Positions 7,890 to 16,047 of a DNA stretch of 64,000 bases are shown piece after piece. Source of the DNA: CAZMIL01 sp964566425 (GTDB lineage Bacteria; Patescibacteriota; Microgenomatia; UBA1406; GWC2-37-13); the NCBI GenBank assembly GCA_964566425.1, contig CAZMIL010000001.1, positions 28,928 through 92,927 on the forward strand. Reading direction: 5' to 3'. A program made the position numbers and the translations under genes. The notes beneath the pieces are model-generated. The model did no database searches. It was not told the origin of the DNA and saw nothing but the letters and a program-made list of their open reading frames with translations. The first letter of the stretch is position 1. The number at the start of each line of letters is the position of its first letter.

Positions 7890-7918
7890 ATTATATAGAA
7901 CACTTACGATCAAATCAA
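7890..7918 (-). promoter_or_regulatory. Sigma-70-type promoter of the rplC-rpsE operon
   Basis: On the minus strand: -35 TTGATT (7913-7918), 17-bp spacer, perfect -10 TATAAT (7890-7895). The start site would fall near 7883, giving a leader of about 100 nt that holds the attenuator-like structure. The promoter explains how the S10/spc genes are expressed despite being separated from rpsJ-tuf. Confidence 0.75.
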
Positions 7919-7945
7919 GGCCAAATAGAACAGATTTAATAATGA

Positions 7946-7975
7946 TTGCATTTTCCGCCTACATTTTGTTAGAAT
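7946..7975 (+). promoter_or_regulatory. Promoter facing the accessory island, divergent from rplC
   Basis: Plus strand: -35 TTGCAT (7946-7951), 18-bp spacer, extended -10 TGTTAGAAT with the hexamer at 7970-7975. It ends 8 nt before the ATG at 7984, the same arrangement as many other leading genes here. It supports transcription of 7984-8790. Confidence 0.5.
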
Positions 7976-7983
7976 AACTCTCC

Positions 7984-8166
7984 ATGAGAGCAGAAGCCCA
8001 TAATATGGAAAGATCGGCTATCATAGAGAGTGAACTTCAAGACTGTGACTACCCTCATAATCCTCATTCGATGAGCTTTAAAAAACGCATTCCTAATACC
8101 TTTGAAAGCCATTATGGAATGGGCAACGAAGAAGATTGGCACAATCGTCATTTATTGATTTTCTGA
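7984..8166 (+). CDS. Small hypothetical protein (60 aa)
   Basis: A 60-residue ORF I do not recognise. It is polar and rich in His, Asn and Glu, with no membrane segment and no cysteine motif beyond a single Cys. Support for a real gene comes from its promoter: an extended -10 (TAGAAT) ends 8 nt upstream of the ATG with a plausible -35 at 18-bp spacing. It is followed 18 bp later by the ORF at 8185, so the two may be co-transcribed. A minus-strand ORF covers nearly the same bases (7969-8151), so one of the two is a shadow; the promoter favours this one. Confidence 0.4.
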   Translation: MRAEAHNMERSAIIESELQDCDYPHNPHSMSFKKRIPNTFESHYGMGNEEDWHNRHLLIF

Positions 8167-8184
8167 AGGAAAATAAATAATCTC

Positions 8185-8790
8185 ATGGCTGTTTCTATCG
8201 AACGCGAAAGGAGACAGACTTATGACCCTCTCTTTTTTGGTAAAGTTGCAACTGATCAAGATCTTTTTCGCCAATTGTTACCTTACGAAGTTGAAGAATT
8301 TATAAATAATCCCCCGGAACCTCTCTCTTTGCTCGATGAATTGATCGGTGAAGAAGATAGTTGGGAAAAGGAAAAATTTTATCAAGATACCTTTCATTTA
8401 TGGAAATATGGCATCTTGCGGTTACAAGATTTTATCTATAGAAAATATGCCGCAAAGGCGGGCTTGTTTACTGTACAGGGTGAACCATCAAAATCTCTAC
8501 ATATGCTTAGTGATATTGAATGGAGGTATTGGAATAATTGGCTGCAAAAAACAGAGTTCGGGCGCGAGGATGTGATTACTAGTTTAAAACGTTTAGGCGT
8601 TTCCAATTCGTTTTTAAAAATCCCAAGATTGGTCAGGAAAGACAATGATGAAAGGTATCCGCTCTACGAAACAATTTCTAAAACACCGTATAAATTAACT
8701 GCTTCTTTTCTGCCTGATCTCACCGATAAGGAGGCGTTGATTTTATTTAATATCTTTGATGCTGAGAACATCCTTCGCCTTGCGTTTTAA
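8185..8790 (+). CDS. Hypothetical protein (201 aa), accessory island
   Basis: Soluble protein of 201 aa with no family I can name. It is acidic, with aromatic-rich stretches (KFYQDTFHLWKYGILRLQDF at about residues 63-82 and EWRYWNNWLQKTEFG near 111-125), and looks largely helical. There is no signal peptide or membrane segment. It lies next to an HNH nuclease and a DNA methyltransferase, so a defence-related role is possible but unsupported by motifs. Its 3' end overlaps the opposing ORF at 8743-9000 by 48 bp. Confidence 0.6.
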   Translation: MAVSIERERRQTYDPLFFGKVATDQDLFRQLLPYEVEEFINNPPEPLSLLDELIGEEDSWEKEKFYQDTFHLWKYGILRLQDFIYRKYAAKAGLFTVQGEPSKSLHMLSDIEWRYWNNWLQKTEFGREDVITSLKRLGVSNSFLKIPRLVRKDNDERYPLYETISKTPYKLTASFLPDLTDKEALILFNIFDAENILRLAF

Positions 8791-9000
8791 ATCTTTAACT
8801 TGTTTAAGATCGTCGATCAAGCTCGGATTAGTCCAGTTTTCCATACCACCTTTTATTTCAAACTCCCCTTCTTCATATGACTCATCTTTATCAAAACACA
8901 TATAATGACTATCTTCATAGCTGAAAGTGTCCTCTTGACCCTTTTCAAGAAGCTCAACCCCATTAAAATCCGCCGAAAGCCTCTCCCTCTCACTTTTCAT
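8743..9000 (-). CDS. Small acidic hypothetical protein (85 aa)
   Basis: 85 aa, strongly acidic in the middle (DKDESYEEGEFEIKGG), unrecognised. A -10-like TAGAAT (9008-9013, minus strand) ends 7 nt before the ATG, which supports a genuine leaderless start. The N-terminus (MKSERERLSAD) resembles that of another hypothetical at 29915 (MRERLSAD). It converges on 8185-8790 with a 48-bp overlap. Proteins this acidic can be DNA mimics or inhibitors, but nothing here proves that. Confidence 0.5.
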   Translation of the reverse strand: MKSERERLSADFNGVELLEKGQEDTFSYEDSHYMCFDKDESYEEGEFEIKGGMENWTNPSLIDDLKQVKDLKRKAKDVLSIKDIK

Positions 9001-9061
9001 AAAGGATATTCTACCAAACGCGCCATCTAAATAATTAAACGAAGTCTCAGAAGTATAAGCC

Positions 9062-9670
9062 TCACTCTTCCCAAACTATATGACCATTCATATTGTTTTC
9101 TTCATAGACCTCTAGAATTTGCTTACAAAAATTGAGTAGCTCTTTATTATTTTCTTTCTTTGCTAGTTCATAAAGTCGAATAAACATTTTTTTACCTGTT
9201 TCTGTTTGTTTAAATGTCTTTTTTAACATATTATGTTGCCCACAAAGAGTCTGCCCATTTTCTAAAGTAGCTTTCCCACCGAACTCTTTTGGTTTAATGT
9301 GATCAACATGAATATCGACACCCTCAGCTCGACCACGTCCACAAACAACACATCTATAATCATCTCTTTTAAATATTTTTTCTCTTAAAGCTGGCGTAAA
9401 ATCTTCTAGTTCTCTTTTTTTAATCGCTTTCGGATCATATCTATATACACCCTTTTTAATTTTTTGCAAAAACCCCATTTGATGCAGTTTTCTGATTTGT
9501 CTATCTGGATCCCTGAAAATTTTTTCCGTTCTTTTTTTGTATTCTTCTACCGCCCAATCCACGATTTCAGGATGATGAATATCTCTGTTTGGATTATTCT
9601 GAAAAAACTCCATGATAATAGAGTTTTGAGTTACTTCATTATTAGATTGTGGTTGCAACTGGTCTACCAT
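9062..9670 (-). CDS. HNH endonuclease with N-terminal helical/winged-helix region, probable restriction enzyme
   Basis: 202 aa. The C-terminal half is an HNH nuclease domain: paired CVVCG and a later C-x2-H (TLCGQHN), with the central VDIHVDHIKPKEFGGKATLE holding the His-Asn-His catalytic frame. The N-terminal half (IIMEFFQNNPNRDIHHPEIV ... QIRKLHQMGFLQKIKKGVYRYDP) looks like a winged-helix DNA-binding domain. The start overlaps the 3' end of the methyltransferase by 29 bp, so the two are coupled. The natural reading is the restriction enzyme of a Type II-like system; the target site cannot be inferred. Confidence 0.8.
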   Translation of the reverse strand: MVDQLQPQSNNEVTQNSIIMEFFQNNPNRDIHHPEIVDWAVEEYKKRTEKIFRDPDRQIRKLHQMGFLQKIKKGVYRYDPKAIKKRELEDFTPALREKIFKRDDYRCVVCGRGRAEGVDIHVDHIKPKEFGGKATLENGQTLCGQHNMLKKTFKQTETGKKMFIRLYELAKKENNKELLNFCKQILEVYEENNMNGHIVWEE

Positions 9671-10463
9671 AAACCTGTTCTTTACGGGTTCCCTCTATAG
9701 TTAATTGGTCTAATTTACACTCTTCTGTAATCCTTTTTATAGACAAATCATAATATTTTTTATCAATTTCAAAACCTATTCCTTTTCTATTGTTTAGATA
9801 ACTAGCTATCAGGCTTGTCCCACTTCCTAAAAAAGGATCAAGAACTGTATCCCCAACATACGAGAAAAGTTTTATGCAACGTTTAGGTAACTCAACTGGA
9901 AAAGGTGCAGGATGACCAATCCTTTTCTTACTCTCGCCACTAAATGTCCAAACTCCATTAGTCCAATTCATAAAGTCTTGTTTAGAAATATCAGAAGGAC
10001 CTCTCATATGTTTCCGCCATTCTTTTTTATATAAAACAACAACGAGTTCTACTGGAGCTATAACATACGGTGCTGATGCAGACATATATGATCCCCATGC
10101 AGTTCTTCTTGAAATATTTCCCTCATTCCAAATAATAGTAGAGTGGTACTTAAATCCTACTTTTTTCGCTAAGGTAGTTAAATCTGCGCCAACACTTTTT
10201 TGTCCTCCTTTATTTTTATCCAAGGGTATATTCAAACACATCCTGCCATCATCTTTAAGTACTTTGAGTGCTTGGGTAAACCATTCTTGCGAAAATTTTT
10301 TATATTCATCATACGCGATACCATCTTGATAATCTCCATAATGGATATCAACATTATAAGGAGGTGAAGTAACAATCAAGTCAACGGAATTAGATTTGAT
10401 TACGGTCCCTCTCAAAAAATCATCTAGATAAATCACCAAGTTTTCACGTTGCCATTGTTTCAT
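9642..10463 (-). CDS. Site-specific DNA methyltransferase (N6-adenine or N4-cytosine class)
   Basis: 273 aa. The catalytic motif IV is TSPPYNV near residues 32-38 and the S-adenosylmethionine motif I is LDPFLGSGTSLIAS near residues 210-223. This order (catalytic motif first) is that of the beta group of amino methyltransferases. SPPY is common in N4-cytosine enzymes but does not exclude N6-adenine. A target-recognition segment likely lies in the middle (about 120-190). It is upstream of and overlaps the HNH nuclease, so modification would be made before restriction. The codons are visibly more AT-rich than those of the ribosomal genes on both sides, consistent with acquisition. Confidence 0.88.
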   Translation of the reverse strand: MKQWQRENLVIYLDDFLRGTVIKSNSVDLIVTSPPYNVDIHYGDYQDGIAYDEYKKFSQEWFTQALKVLKDDGRMCLNIPLDKNKGGQKSVGADLTTLAKKVGFKYHSTIIWNEGNISRRTAWGSYMSASAPYVIAPVELVVVLYKKEWRKHMRGPSDISKQDFMNWTNGVWTFSGESKKRIGHPAPFPVELPKRCIKLFSYVGDTVLDPFLGSGTSLIASYLNNRKGIGFEIDKKYYDLSIKRITEECKLDQLTIEGTRKEQVYGRPVATTI

Positions 10464-10621
10464 AATCTTAGTCTAACAAATCCAGCAACTTATTAAAATA
10501 GCATATAATCAACATTCTCATGTAATTTAGCTCTTTGACAGTCTATTTTGAACTAATTACTTCTTTATGCTAGGTTTGAATACTGAGGTAATTAATCTAT
10601 GTTTTTTAGATGCTCTTTATA
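10464..10621. other. Intergenic gap between rpsJ and the methyltransferase
   Basis: This 158-bp stretch lies downstream of rpsJ and upstream of the methyltransferase. It holds a weak inverted repeat (TAATTAC near 10554 and GTAATTA near 10588) with a long loop and no T-run, so no convincing terminator is visible. No clear promoter for the methyltransferase was found; TAAGAT just before its ATG is a poor candidate. Confidence 0.4.
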
Positions 10622-10930
10622 CTACATCTTCACTTCTACCTCTACTCCGGCGGGGAGCTCGAGATGTTGCAGGGAGTCGATGGTCTGATTCGTGGGATTC
10701 ACGATGTCGAGTATGCGTTTGTGGGTTAATAATCCGAAATGGTCGCGGGCGTCTTTGTCAGTGAAAGGAGAAGTATTGACAACGAAAGTTTCTTTTTTTG
10801 TGGGCAAAGGGACAGGGCCGATCACAGAAGCACCAGTTTTGATTGCCGTATCGACAATCTTCTGACAAGTGTCATCGATGAGACGATGATCATACGATTT
10901 CAGCTTGAAGCGAATTCTCCCCTTTGGCAT
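10622..10930 (-). CDS. rpsJ: 30S ribosomal protein S10
   Basis: S10, 102 aa, normal length. It is a head protein of the small subunit and, with NusB, part of the antitermination complex. Recognised by RIRFKLKSYDHRLIDDTCQK, IGPVPLPTKKETF and the C-terminal QTIDSLQHLELPAGVEVEVK. It follows tuf by 16 bp, as in many bacteria, but the next S10-operon gene, rplC, lies about 2.8 kb away beyond the accessory island. Confidence 0.98.
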   Translation of the reverse strand: MPKGRIRFKLKSYDHRLIDDTCQKIVDTAIKTGASVIGPVPLPTKKETFVVNTSPFTDKDARDHFGLLTHKRILDIVNPTNQTIDSLQHLELPAGVEVEVKM

Positions 10931-10946
10931 TTAAAAGTGCTTTTAA

Positions 10947-12131
10947 TTATTTGATGACCTTGGTGACCACGCCGGCACCAACCGTGTGACCACCTTCTCT
11001 GATTGCAAATTTCAGACCGTCTTCTAAAGCAACCGGATAAATCAACTTGGCCGAGATTTTGACTGTATCACCAGGCATGACCATCTCGACACCCTCAGGC
11101 AAGTTTGCCTCGCCGGTAACGTCAGTAGTTCTGATGTAGAATTGCGGGCGGTAACCTTTGAAGAACGGCGTGTGACGACCACCCTCTTCTTTAGTCAAGA
11201 CATAAATTTCCGCTTCAAATTCGGTGTGAGGAGTAACCGACCCCGGCTTGGCGATAACCTGACCCCTTTCAACATCACTTTTTTCAATTCCTCTTAACAG
11301 TAAACCAACATTATCACCAGCCCTAGCTTCATCCAGAGATTTTCTAAACATTTCAACTCCAGTAACTACAGTTTTAGTAGTGGGTTTCAAACCGACCAAC
11401 TCAACCTCTTCATTGACTTTCAATACACCACGTTCGACTCTACCCGTAACCACAGTTCCCCGACCCTGAATGGTGAAGACGTCTTCAATCGGCATCAAGA
11501 ACGGCTTGTCAACAATGCGCACAGGCTCAGGAACATATTCATCAACAGCCTTCATTAGTTCCAGAATTGATTTTTCAGCTTCAGAGTCTCCTTGAGTGGC
11601 TTTTAAAGCAGAACCTTTGATCACCGGAACTTTGTCCCCGGGATATTTATATTTTGTGAGCAAATCTCTGACCTCCATTTCCACCAAATTGAGAATTTCC
11701 GCGTCAGAAACCATATCGGTTTTGTTCAAGTAGACAACAATCGCCGGCACATTAACCTGTTGAGCCAAGAGAATGTGTTCGCGGGTTTGCGGCATGGGCC
11801 CGTCTGGTGCGGACACGACTAAAATAGCTCCATCCATTTGAGCGGCGCCCGTAATCATATTTTTGATGTAGTCTGCATGTCCGGGAGCATCAATGTGTGC
11901 GTAATGGCGCTTTTCGGTTTCGTATTCAGAATGATGAATATTGATTGTCACCCCACGGGATCTTTCTTCGGGAGCCTTGTCGATTTCTTCATACTTCATG
12001 GGTTTGGCCAATCCTTTCTTAGCCAAAACCAAATGAATCGCTGAAGTCAATGTGGTTTTACCATGATCAACGTGACCGATAGTCCCGATATTTAAATGCG
12101 GTTTAGTTCGTTGAAATGTTCCTTCTGCCAT
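10947..12131 (-). CDS. tuf: Elongation factor Tu
   Basis: EF-Tu, 394 aa, delivers aminoacyl-tRNA to the ribosome. G-domain motifs are complete: GHVDHGKTT, DAPGHADY and NKTD (usually NKCD), with the switch I region SRGVTINIHHSEYE (usually ERGITIN). The beta-barrel domains 2 and 3 follow (EDVFTIQGRGTVVTGRVERG; RTTDVTGEANLPEGVEMVMP). The N-terminus lacks the extra leader of some homologues. There is no Shine-Dalgarno; the promoter lies so close that the mRNA would have an about 8-nt leader. It forms a two-gene unit with rpsJ; fusA is not adjacent. Confidence 0.98.
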   Translation of the reverse strand: MAEGTFQRTKPHLNIGTIGHVDHGKTTLTSAIHLVLAKKGLAKPMKYEEIDKAPEERSRGVTINIHHSEYETEKRHYAHIDAPGHADYIKNMITGAAQMDGAILVVSAPDGPMPQTREHILLAQQVNVPAIVVYLNKTDMVSDAEILNLVEMEVRDLLTKYKYPGDKVPVIKGSALKATQGDSEAEKSILELMKAVDEYVPEPVRIVDKPFLMPIEDVFTIQGRGTVVTGRVERGVLKVNEEVELVGLKPTTKTVVTGVEMFRKSLDEARAGDNVGLLLRGIEKSDVERGQVIAKPGSVTPHTEFEAEIYVLTKEEGGRHTPFFKGYRPQFYIRTTDVTGEANLPEGVEMVMPGDTVKISAKLIYPVALEDGLKFAIREGGHTVGAGVVTKVIK

Positions 12132-12145
12132 GTAACAAACTTGTT

Positions 12146-12173
12146 ATTATACCCAAATAATAAAAGAACGCAA
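12146..12173 (-). promoter_or_regulatory. Promoter of tuf-rpsJ
   Basis: Minus strand: -35 TTGCGT (12168-12173), 16-bp spacer, -10 TATAAT (12146-12151). The last base of the -10 is 14 nt from the tuf ATG (12131), so the 5' leader would be about 8 nt and too short for a Shine-Dalgarno interaction. Confidence 0.7.
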
Positions 12174-12195
12174 GAGTTCCTGCGCTTAAATGCAG

Positions 12196-12225
12196 TTGAT
12201 TTTTTCTCTTCGTTTAAGCTATGAT
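12196..12225 (+). promoter_or_regulatory. Promoter of the 12236 gene
   Basis: Plus strand: -35 TTGATT (12196-12201), 18-bp spacer, -10 TATGAT (12220-12225), ending 10 nt before the ATG at 12236. The upstream in-frame ATG at 12221 lies inside the -10 and is therefore unlikely to be the start. Confidence 0.55.
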
Positions 12226-12235
12226 AATTGTCAGA

Positions 12236-13075
12236 ATGAAAAAAGTCAAGGCCTTTTTTCATGTTTTCAGTAAAAGTGCGTTTCCTCAACCTGCTTATTA
12301 TCATAAAATTCGCAAGGTTGATTTTTGGTTTTCACTTAAATATTTTGTGGTCCTTATTTTTGGACTGAACGTTCTTTTTTTCGCCATCTTCTTAACTACT
12401 CCTTCGCCGCGGCCTTTTGCTGACGTTTCCCTATCAGAAGTTTCCAATGCGCTGCAAAGCTTTCCTAAAGATCTGACAATTACGCTTAAAAACGGCTCGC
12501 TGTCAACTAATTACAGCCGTCCATATTTTCTTTGGGGGCAGCAAGGAGAAGAAAAAATTCTTTTGGCAGTAGTTAGCAAAACTGCTACTAGTCAAAATGT
12601 TCAAGATTTCCAAGACGCAAAGATAATCTTTACCAATCGCGAAGCAGTAATTTTTCGCAACAATCTAGATAAAAGTAACCCGATGATTTTACCTTATGGA
12701 CAAATAAACCTAAACATCACCAAACAAACAGTCAACGATTGGTTGACAACTTATAATCGGCTCCTCCCCTGGCTGACTACTTTGTTTATCTTATTCATTT
12801 TCATCATCACCCCACTGTTTGCTACTCTCGGAGCTTTTATCCAATTAATCGTACTTGCGCTGTTTTGTTGGCTTATTTTTGCTCTCTACTCAAAAAAGCA
12901 CAACTACTCTAAAACCTTGCAGATTTCTTTGCATGCTGCCACAGTGCCTTATCTAGTCAAATACGGTTTATTGGCGTTTGGCTATGACCTGGTGGGAGTG
13001 GCTTGGCCTATCTTTGCATTCTTGATGGTTATCTTCGTTCTCTCCGCGCTCTACGAGGCTTATTTTGATAAATAA
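12236..13075 (+). CDS. DUF1189-like membrane protein
   Basis: 279 aa from the ATG at 12236, chosen because the in-frame ATG at 12221 falls within the -10 box. An N-terminal cytoplasmic stretch leads to a membrane segment (YFVVLIFGLNVLFFAIFLTT), then an extracytoplasmic domain of about 110 residues, then about four more membrane segments. This layout matches DUF1189 proteins, whose function is not established. The assignment is from overall architecture and is moderate. It is followed after 23 bp by the helicase gene. Confidence 0.65.
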   Translation: MKKVKAFFHVFSKSAFPQPAYYHKIRKVDFWFSLKYFVVLIFGLNVLFFAIFLTTPSPRPFADVSLSEVSNALQSFPKDLTITLKNGSLSTNYSRPYFLWGQQGEEKILLAVVSKTATSQNVQDFQDAKIIFTNREAVIFRNNLDKSNPMILPYGQINLNITKQTVNDWLTTYNRLLPWLTTLFILFIFIITPLFATLGAFIQLIVLALFCWLIFALYSKKHNYSKTLQISLHAATVPYLVKYGLLAFGYDLVGVAWPIFAFLMVIFVLSALYEAYFDK

Positions 13076-13098
13076 GATTGTGCTACAATGGTGAGGCT

Positions 13099-16026
13099 AT
13101 GGCTGAAGAGGTTCGTTTAAATGCCGAACAACAGGCTGCGATTAGATATACTCAGGGATCCTTGCTCGTGGTTGCCGGGGCCGGCACCGGGAAAACTTCA
13201 GTCTTAGTCGAAAAAATTAAATACTTAATCGCTAAAAAATTGGCTCGTCCCGAAGAGATTCTCGCTCTGACTTTTACCGAAAAAGCGGCCCAAGAGATGG
13301 AGGAACGGGTCGATAAAGCTCTCCCTTATGGCTATTTCCAAATGTGGATCTCGACTTTTCATTCTTTTGCCGATCAAATCCTGCGCGAAGAAATCGCTCA
13401 TATCGGACTTTCTCCTGCTTTTAAATTGATGACCGAAGCCGAGAGCGTGATTTTTTTGCGCAACAATCTCTTTTCTTTCGACCTGAAATACTTTCGCCCC
13501 TTGAGTAATCCCAACAAGTTTATCAGTGCATTGTTGAATCATTTTGCCCGTCTACAAGACGAGAATGCTTCTCCTGAAGAGTATTTACGCTGGGCCAAGA
13601 AAAGTAAAGACAATAAACCGCAAAACCTGGAGTTGGCCAAAGCTTACAACCATTATCAAAAATTAAAGATTAAGGAAGGCGTTTTTGACTTTGCCGATTT
13701 GATTTATTATCTCCTGCGGCTATTCCGCCAGCGCCCGGCTATTTTGCACAAATACCAACAACGTTTTAAGTATATTTTGGTTGATGAGTTCCAAGATACG
13801 AATATTGCTCAATATTTGCTGATTAAACTCCTTTGTCCGGCGATGAAAAAACCTAATTTAACGGTAGTTGGTGATGATTCACAAGCAATTTATAAATTCC
13901 GTGGAGCTTCCGTTTCCAATATTCTCAATTTCATGAGCGACTATCCAAAAGCTAAACAAATTACTTTGCGTAAAAATTATCGTTCGCTGCAGTCGCTGCT
14001 GGATGCAGCCTATGTCTTGATTAAACACAATGATCCAGATACTCTAGAGGCGCAACTGGGAATTTCCAAAAACTTAATCGCTATTCGTCAGCCTGAACGG
14101 AGGGAAGAATCCGCCATCAATTTTTTTGTTGCCGATAATGTTCAACAGGAGGCCGATTATGTCGCGAAAGAAATCTTTAAACTCCACCACAAGAGTAAGT
14201 ATATTTATTCCGATTTCGCCATTTTGGTTCGCGCCAATAATCATGCTGAGCCGTTTATTCGCGCTTTGGTCCAAAGAGGAATCCCCTATCAATTTTGGGG
14301 GCCGGGAATGCTGTTTAAGCAACCAGAAATAAAAAATCTAATTGCTTATCTTAATTTTTTAGCCAATCTCGACGATTCTTTATCTCTGTTTCGTGTTTTG
14401 TCGATGGAGGTTTTTGATTTGGAGGCAAAAGAGCTAGCCTTGCTTTTAACTTTTGCTAAAAAAACTACTCTCTCACTTTTCCAAGCCGTCGAAGTCATTC
14501 TAGCCCTTGATGATCAAAATCTACAAACAGAGGAGTTTATAGTTTATAAACCCTACCTACCGCGACTGCAAGCAGAAACTAAACAATACCTGGGTAAAAT
14601 TTACAAAATGATCAAACGCCATTTGGGTTTGGTGAAAAGAGAAAGCGCGGGACAAATTCTTTATTACTTTTTGGAAGATACCAAAATGATTACTCAACTG
14701 GTTAATTATAAATCCGAAAAAGACGAGCGTCGAGCTTTAAACATCATGAAATTTTTCACTAAGCTAAAAAATTATGAAGCCGAGCATGAAGATTCTTCGC
14801 TGTTTGCGATTGTTGATTTTATTAAAATGAGTATGGAACTCGGCGAATCTCCGCTAGTTGCCGAAATCGACCTCACGCTCTATGACGCAGTTAACATTCT
14901 GACTGTTCACGGCGCCAAGGGTCTAGAATTCCCGGTGGTTTTCATGATCAATCTGGCTAATGATCGTTTCCCGACCAGAGAACGCCGTGAAATCATTCCT
15001 ATTCCCGATGCGTTGATCAAAGAAACTCTCCCGCAAGGCGATTATCACCTGTTGGAGGAAAGACGTCTTTTTTATGTTGGCGTGACCCGTGCACAAAACA
15101 AACTTTTCTTGACAACTGCAAAATTTTATGGGGAAGGAAAAAGACAACGTAAACTTTCACCTTTTGTTTTGGAAATGTTAGGTGAAGAAAAAATCAATCA
15201 AATGTTAGATCGTAAACAATCAACTAAAAATCAGCTAGGTCTGTTTGCAGAATATAAACAAAGTGAGGAAAAAATTATCAAAAAAAATCTGCAGCTCAAT
15301 TTCTTTTCCTTTTCGCAACTATATACTTTCCTCGACTGTCAACTGCGTTATAAATTGAAATACATTCTCAAAATTCCGGAGCCGCCAACTGCCTCTGCAT
15401 CTTTTGGGAGCACGATTCATGCCAGTTTGGAGACTTTTTACCGCGAATGGCTACAAAACAAAAAGATCGGCCTTGCTCGATTGTTAGAAATATATAAGTC
15501 TTCATGGATCCCTCTTGGCTATACTTCCAAGGCCTATCAAGCACGGATGAAACAGGAAGGTAAAAAAATATTAAACAATTATTGGCATAAGCTTCACCAG
15601 CCAAAGACTAAAATTCTCGACCTAGAAAAATTTTTCAAAATTAAAATTGATGATTCCATTATTTCTGGGAAAATAGATCGCGTCGACCAAAAAAATAAGC
15701 ACAAAATCGAAATTATCGATTACAAAACCGGCAAAAAGACTACCGGCCAAGATAAACAAAAAGATTTACAATTGGCAATTTATTTCCTGGCCGCTGTTGA
15801 CTCGCGACTTTATGCGCGAAAACCAGAAAACGTAGTTTTAAGTCTTTATTGGCTACAAACAGGAGAAAAATCCTCAATCAATAAACACGGCTCTGAGATT
15901 GGCGAAGTGAAAAATATGATCCGTCAAATAATCCATGACATCAGAATAACTGATTGGACTTCCTCAAATCTCAAAGCTTGTAATAGGTGTTCCTACTGCT
16001 TCATTTATAACGATAACGCGGTCTGA
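13099..16026 (+). CDS. UvrD/PcrA-type helicase fused to a RecB/Cas4-like PD-(D/E)XK nuclease
   Basis: 975 aa. Superfamily 1 helicase motifs appear in order: VVAGAGTGKTSVLVEKI (Walker A), LALTFTEKAAQEMEERV, LVDEFQDTN (Walker B), VVGDDSQAIYKFRGA, LTVHGAKGLEFPVVF and FYVGVTRAQNKL. After about residue 735 comes a PD-(D/E)XK nuclease with SGKIDRVDQ and IEIIDYKTGK. A Cys in the nuclease start (FLDCQLRYK) and a terminal CNRCSYC could bind an iron-sulfur cluster as in AddB and Cas4. It probably serves double-strand break repair as a single-chain AddAB-like enzyme. The start at 13099 has TACAAT 9 nt upstream. Confidence 0.92.
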   Translation: MAEEVRLNAEQQAAIRYTQGSLLVVAGAGTGKTSVLVEKIKYLIAKKLARPEEILALTFTEKAAQEMEERVDKALPYGYFQMWISTFHSFADQILREEIAHIGLSPAFKLMTEAESVIFLRNNLFSFDLKYFRPLSNPNKFISALLNHFARLQDENASPEEYLRWAKKSKDNKPQNLELAKAYNHYQKLKIKEGVFDFADLIYYLLRLFRQRPAILHKYQQRFKYILVDEFQDTNIAQYLLIKLLCPAMKKPNLTVVGDDSQAIYKFRGASVSNILNFMSDYPKAKQITLRKNYRSLQSLLDAAYVLIKHNDPDTLEAQLGISKNLIAIRQPERREESAINFFVADNVQQEADYVAKEIFKLHHKSKYIYSDFAILVRANNHAEPFIRALVQRGIPYQFWGPGMLFKQPEIKNLIAYLNFLANLDDSLSLFRVLSMEVFDLEAKELALLLTFAKKTTLSLFQAVEVILALDDQNLQTEEFIVYKPYLPRLQAETKQYLGKIYKMIKRHLGLVKRESAGQILYYFLEDTKMITQLVNYKSEKDERRALNIMKFFTKLKNYEAEHEDSSLFAIVDFIKMSMELGESPLVAEIDLTLYDAVNILTVHGAKGLEFPVVFMINLANDRFPTRERREIIPIPDALIKETLPQGDYHLLEERRLFYVGVTRAQNKLFLTTAKFYGEGKRQRKLSPFVLEMLGEEKINQMLDRKQSTKNQLGLFAEYKQSEEKIIKKNLQLNFFSFSQLYTFLDCQLRYKLKYILKIPEPPTASASFGSTIHASLETFYREWLQNKKIGLARLLEIYKSSWIPLGYTSKAYQARMKQEGKKILNNYWHKLHQPKTKILDLEKFFKIKIDDSIISGKIDRVDQKNKHKIEIIDYKTGKKTTGQDKQKDLQLAIYFLAAVDSRLYARKPENVVLSLYWLQTGEKSSINKHGSEIGEVKNMIRQIIHDIRITDWTSSNLKACNRCSYCFIYNDNAV

Positions 16027-16047
16027 TTCAGCTATAATATCTATAGT

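Noticed and set aside
7781..7903. Longer rplC reading frame
   Set aside because: The extra 41 residues cover the hairpin leader and the -10 region and do not match L3.
7969..8151. 60-aa minus-strand ORF opposite the 7984 ORF
   Set aside because: No promoter or ribosome site in that direction; its 5' end would face into 8151 without signals, while the plus-strand ORF has an extended -10.
10535..10540. TTGACA on the plus strand as a -35 box
   Set aside because: No acceptable -10 lies 15-19 bp downstream and no plus-strand gene follows.
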